Shown: positions 41,065 through 42,931 of the stretch, in pieces
Numbering within the stretch: position 1 is the first letter of the stretch
Layout: every line of letters starts with the position of its first letter
Source: Candidatus Saccharimonadota bacterium
Lineage (GTDB): Bacteria > Patescibacteriota > Saccharimonadia > Saccharimonadales > Saccharimonadaceae
Assembly: GCA_027311865.1 (NCBI GenBank)
Contig: DAICYC010000003.1
Span: forward strand, 17,973-60,903
Length of the DNA: 42,931 nt
Reading direction: 5' to 3'
Position numbers and translations under genes: made by a program
The notes under the pieces: model-generated
The model's input: the letters and a program-made list of their open reading frames with translations, nothing else
The model's database searches: none
Told to the model about the DNA's origin: nothing

Positions 41065-41646
41065 TTAACTCTGTTTAGATGTCTTGGTGACGCTGTCGGC
41101 CTGAAAGTGTCCGTCGATGAATTTATCAATCAATTCATTAATATGCGGCAGTATTGTAGTGTCTAATAATTGCTGATCGGATTTTGAAAATCGACCCAAG
41201 ACAAAATCGGCATCTGACTGTTGTATCGGCCGATTATCATTGGCGATACCAACGCGAATTCGAGCATATTTGTCGCCAAGATGACTGTTGAGGCTTTTAA
41301 TGCCGTTGTTGCCGGCGTCGCTTCCCTTGATGCGCGTTCGGATGACACCAAAGTCGAGCGCTAGATCGTCATGGACAACCAAGAAGTCGGTTTGCAGATT
41401 GACTTTATAAAAATCGCATAAGCTTCGGGCGCTGCGACCAGTGTCGTTGTAATAGGTTTGAGGTATGACAAAGAGTACTCGTTGGTCTCCCCTTTTGCCT
41501 TCGGCGATTAGGGCGTTGAAGCGGGCTTGTTTTTTCCAGATTAACCCTTTCTCACGACCGAAGCTGGTTACGGCTTGGGCTCCAACATTATGGCGAGTTT
41601 GATCATAGTCTGGCGATGGATTAGCTTGGGCGAAGATAATCTTCAT
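41065..41646 (-). CDS. pth: Peptidyl-tRNA hydrolase
   Basis: Frees tRNA from peptidyl-tRNA that drops off the ribosome. 193 aa with NPSPDYDQTRHNVGAQAV (catalytic His, substrate Asn), PQTYYNDTGRSA, VVHDDLALDFGVIR (catalytic Asp) and GSDAGNNGIKS. The usual GLGNPG start is QANPSP and PxTYMNxSG is QTYYNDTG, mild deviations. It begins 5 bp after der, so they are one operon. Confidence 0.93.
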   Translation of the reverse strand: MKIIFAQANPSPDYDQTRHNVGAQAVTSFGREKGLIWKKQARFNALIAEGKRGDQRVLFVIPQTYYNDTGRSARSLCDFYKVNLQTDFLVVHDDLALDFGVIRTRIKGSDAGNNGIKSLNSHLGDKYARIRVGIANDNRPIQQSDADFVLGRFSKSDQQLLDTTILPHINELIDKFIDGHFQADSVTKTSKQS

Positions 41647-41651
41647 GAGGT

Positions 41652-42931
41652 CTATGCCTCGGCGTCTTGCTTGGCGGCCCGTTCAGCTTTGAGCTGCTTC
41701 TCGTCACGGAAACTGAACTTTATCGGCGTACCGACATAGTCGACGACTTCACGCAAATATCGCTCGAGATAGCGTTTGTAACTCCAGTGAAGATAGCGAA
41801 GATTGCTGCCATAAATCACAAACCACGGCGGTGAGGTATCGGTATGTACGATATAGCGTAGCTTCGGGTGGGTATTTTTTAGGCCAGCTGGTGGATGACT
41901 CTGAACGGCTTTTTGAAGGGTGTCATTGAGCAAGCGAGTTTTGACTGATTGATCGCGGCGGTCCTTGATTTCCAGAGCCAGGTCGAATAACTTGGTGACG
42001 TTCTGACCAGTGACACTGCTGGTGAAGATAAGTGGTGCCCATGGCACAAAGTCGAAGGTCCGAGCAATCCGAGGCGCAATTGAATCGCGCGTGTAGGCAT
42101 CTTTGTCGAGTGAGTCCCATTTACTAACGACGATAACCAAGCCCTTGCCGGCTTCGTCGATTATACCGGCCAGCCGTTGATCGAGTTGAGTGTTCAGCTC
42201 GTTGGCGTCCATGAGTAAGAAGCAGATATCACTTTCTTCAATCGCCTGGAGGCTGCGCAGTACGCTGAATTTTTCGATGCCAACCTCTTGTTTGCCGGGT
42301 TTGCGCATGCCGGCTGTATCGAGTAACTCAATGGTTTTGCCTTTGTAGCGAATTTGAATCCGGTTAACGTCACGCGTCGTGCCGGCGATGTTAGCTACTA
42401 ATGCCTGTTGTTTGCCGGCGAGAGTGTTGAATAAATTGCTCTTGCCAACATTTGGCCGACCAATCAAAGACACTCGAATGATATCATCAGCTTTACTGTC
42501 GCGAGCCGGCGGAATCAAATCGGTCACGGCCTCGATCACTTCTTCGATGCCTTCGTTATGTTCGGCGCTAGTGGCAATTATTTGTTTGATACCGAGACGG
42601 CGGAATTCGTCAATTGGTAGAGCACCCTTGAGGTCGGACTTATTAAGCAGTAGCAGGACGGGCTTTTGACTTTTGAGGGCTTTTTTGGCAACTAGGCGAT
42701 CTTCGTCGCTGACATACTGAGTGGCGTCAACGACGACTAGGATAACGTCGGCCGCGGTGGCAGCTTCCTGAATTTGTTCTTGAATCGAGGCTTCGAACTC
42801 GTCATTAGGGTCCTTGAGTCCGGCGGTATCGACTAACCAGAAGGTATGATCTTCGTGAGTAACTTTACCGATAACATTGTCACGAGTGGTGCCGGCTTCT
42901 TTGGCGACAATTGCCTGACGTGATTTTACAA
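41652..42931 (-). CDS. der: Ribosome-assembly GTPase Der/EngA (5' end outside window)
   Basis: Tandem-GTPase protein for 50S assembly. The frame is open to the window edge. From the edge inward: the end of GTPase domain 1 (AGTTRDN, DTAGL, LLNKSDLKG), then domain 2 from about 42480 (SLIGRPNVGKSNLFNTLAG, AGTTRDV, DTAGMRKPGK, VVSKWDSLDK) and the C-terminal KH-like domain (GTPIKFSFRDEKQ). The ATG at 42539 is internal, not the start. Confidence 0.95.
   Translation of the reverse strand, partial: VKSRQAIVAKEAGTTRDNVIGKVTHEDHTFWLVDTAGLKDPNDEFEASIQEQIQEAATAADVILVVVDATQYVSDEDRLVAKKALKSQKPVLLLLNKSDLKGALPIDEFRRLGIKQIIATSAEHNEGIEEVIEAVTDLIPPARDSKADDIIRVSLIGRPNVGKSNLFNTLAGKQQALVANIAGTTRDVNRIQIRYKGKTIELLDTAGMRKPGKQEVGIEKFSVLRSLQAIEESDICFLLMDANELNTQLDQRLAGIIDEAGKGLVIVVSKWDSLDKDAYTRDSIAPRIARTFDFVPWAPLIFTSSVTGQNVTKLFDLALEIKDRRDQSVKTRLLNDTLQKAVQSHPPAGLKNTHPKLRYIVHTDTSPPWFVIYGSNLRYLHWSYKRYLERYLREVVDYVGTPIKFSFRDEKQLKAERAAKQDAEA

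Noticed and set aside
1-42931. tRNA genes, CRISPR arrays, insertion sequences, prophage
   Set aside because: No T-arm GGTTCRA in a cloverleaf context, no spaced direct repeats, no transposase, integrase or phage structural genes were seen in gaps or frames.

Overview
The window looks like chromosome of a Patescibacteria (CPR) bacterium, most likely Candidatus Saccharibacteria (TM7); this is inference from gene content and style, not from a marker search. Genes are small and tightly packed. UGA is a normal stop (prfB itself, the receiver gene ending at 15314) and a UGA-reading RF2 is encoded, so the recoded Gracilibacteria/Absconditabacteria are unlikely. I saw no rRNA, tRNA, insertion sequence, prophage or CRISPR array.

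Layout. 1-8290 (+): tail of an M16 peptidase, murD, prfB, then a cell-separation block of ftsE, ftsX, a secreted coiled-coil CHAP hydrolase and a CtpA-type protease, followed by a CheY-like receiver and a coiled-coil protein. 8330-10151: rpmA (-), a tiny SD-led membrane peptide (+) and a Trm11-like RNA methyltransferase (-). 10202-23586 (+): a UPF0104-type membrane protein, xseA-xseB-methyltransferase, a sensorless histidine kinase/receiver pair with recO, glyS-rnhA, a KwaB-like (DUF4868) protein, a Pif1-like helicase, a GH1 glycosidase, yvcK, a HAD hydrolase and a small membrane protein; one odd minus-strand mini-gene sits at 13753-14070. 23587-32012 (+): a dcw cluster, mraZ-rsmH-ftsL-ftsI-mraY-ftsW-murG-ftsQ, preceded by paired DnaA boxes and an MraZ operator. 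32013-32690 is non-coding. 32691-42931 (mostly -): a pilin with a sugar-binding-like tail, a VirD4/TrwB-like ATPase, a sigma-region-4/HARE-HTH protein, topA, dprA, then a probable 350-nt structured RNA on the + strand, pth and partial der.

Expression signals are the most distinctive feature. Many genes that appear to head a transcript have a TATAAT-like box ending only 6-8 nt before the ATG, several with a good -35 at 17-18 bp, so the transcript should begin at the start codon (leaderless mRNA). Genes inside operons more often carry Shine-Dalgarno sites (xseB, HAD gene, mraY, murG). A few genes have long structured leaders (rpmA, the 35-aa peptide, mraZ, the sigma-4/HARE gene).

The candidates most worth follow-up are the 40705-41055 RNA, the orphan KwaB-like gene, the replication/division signals upstream of mraZ, the mini-ORF with competing hairpins between rsmH and ftsL, and the mini-gene at 13753-14070.
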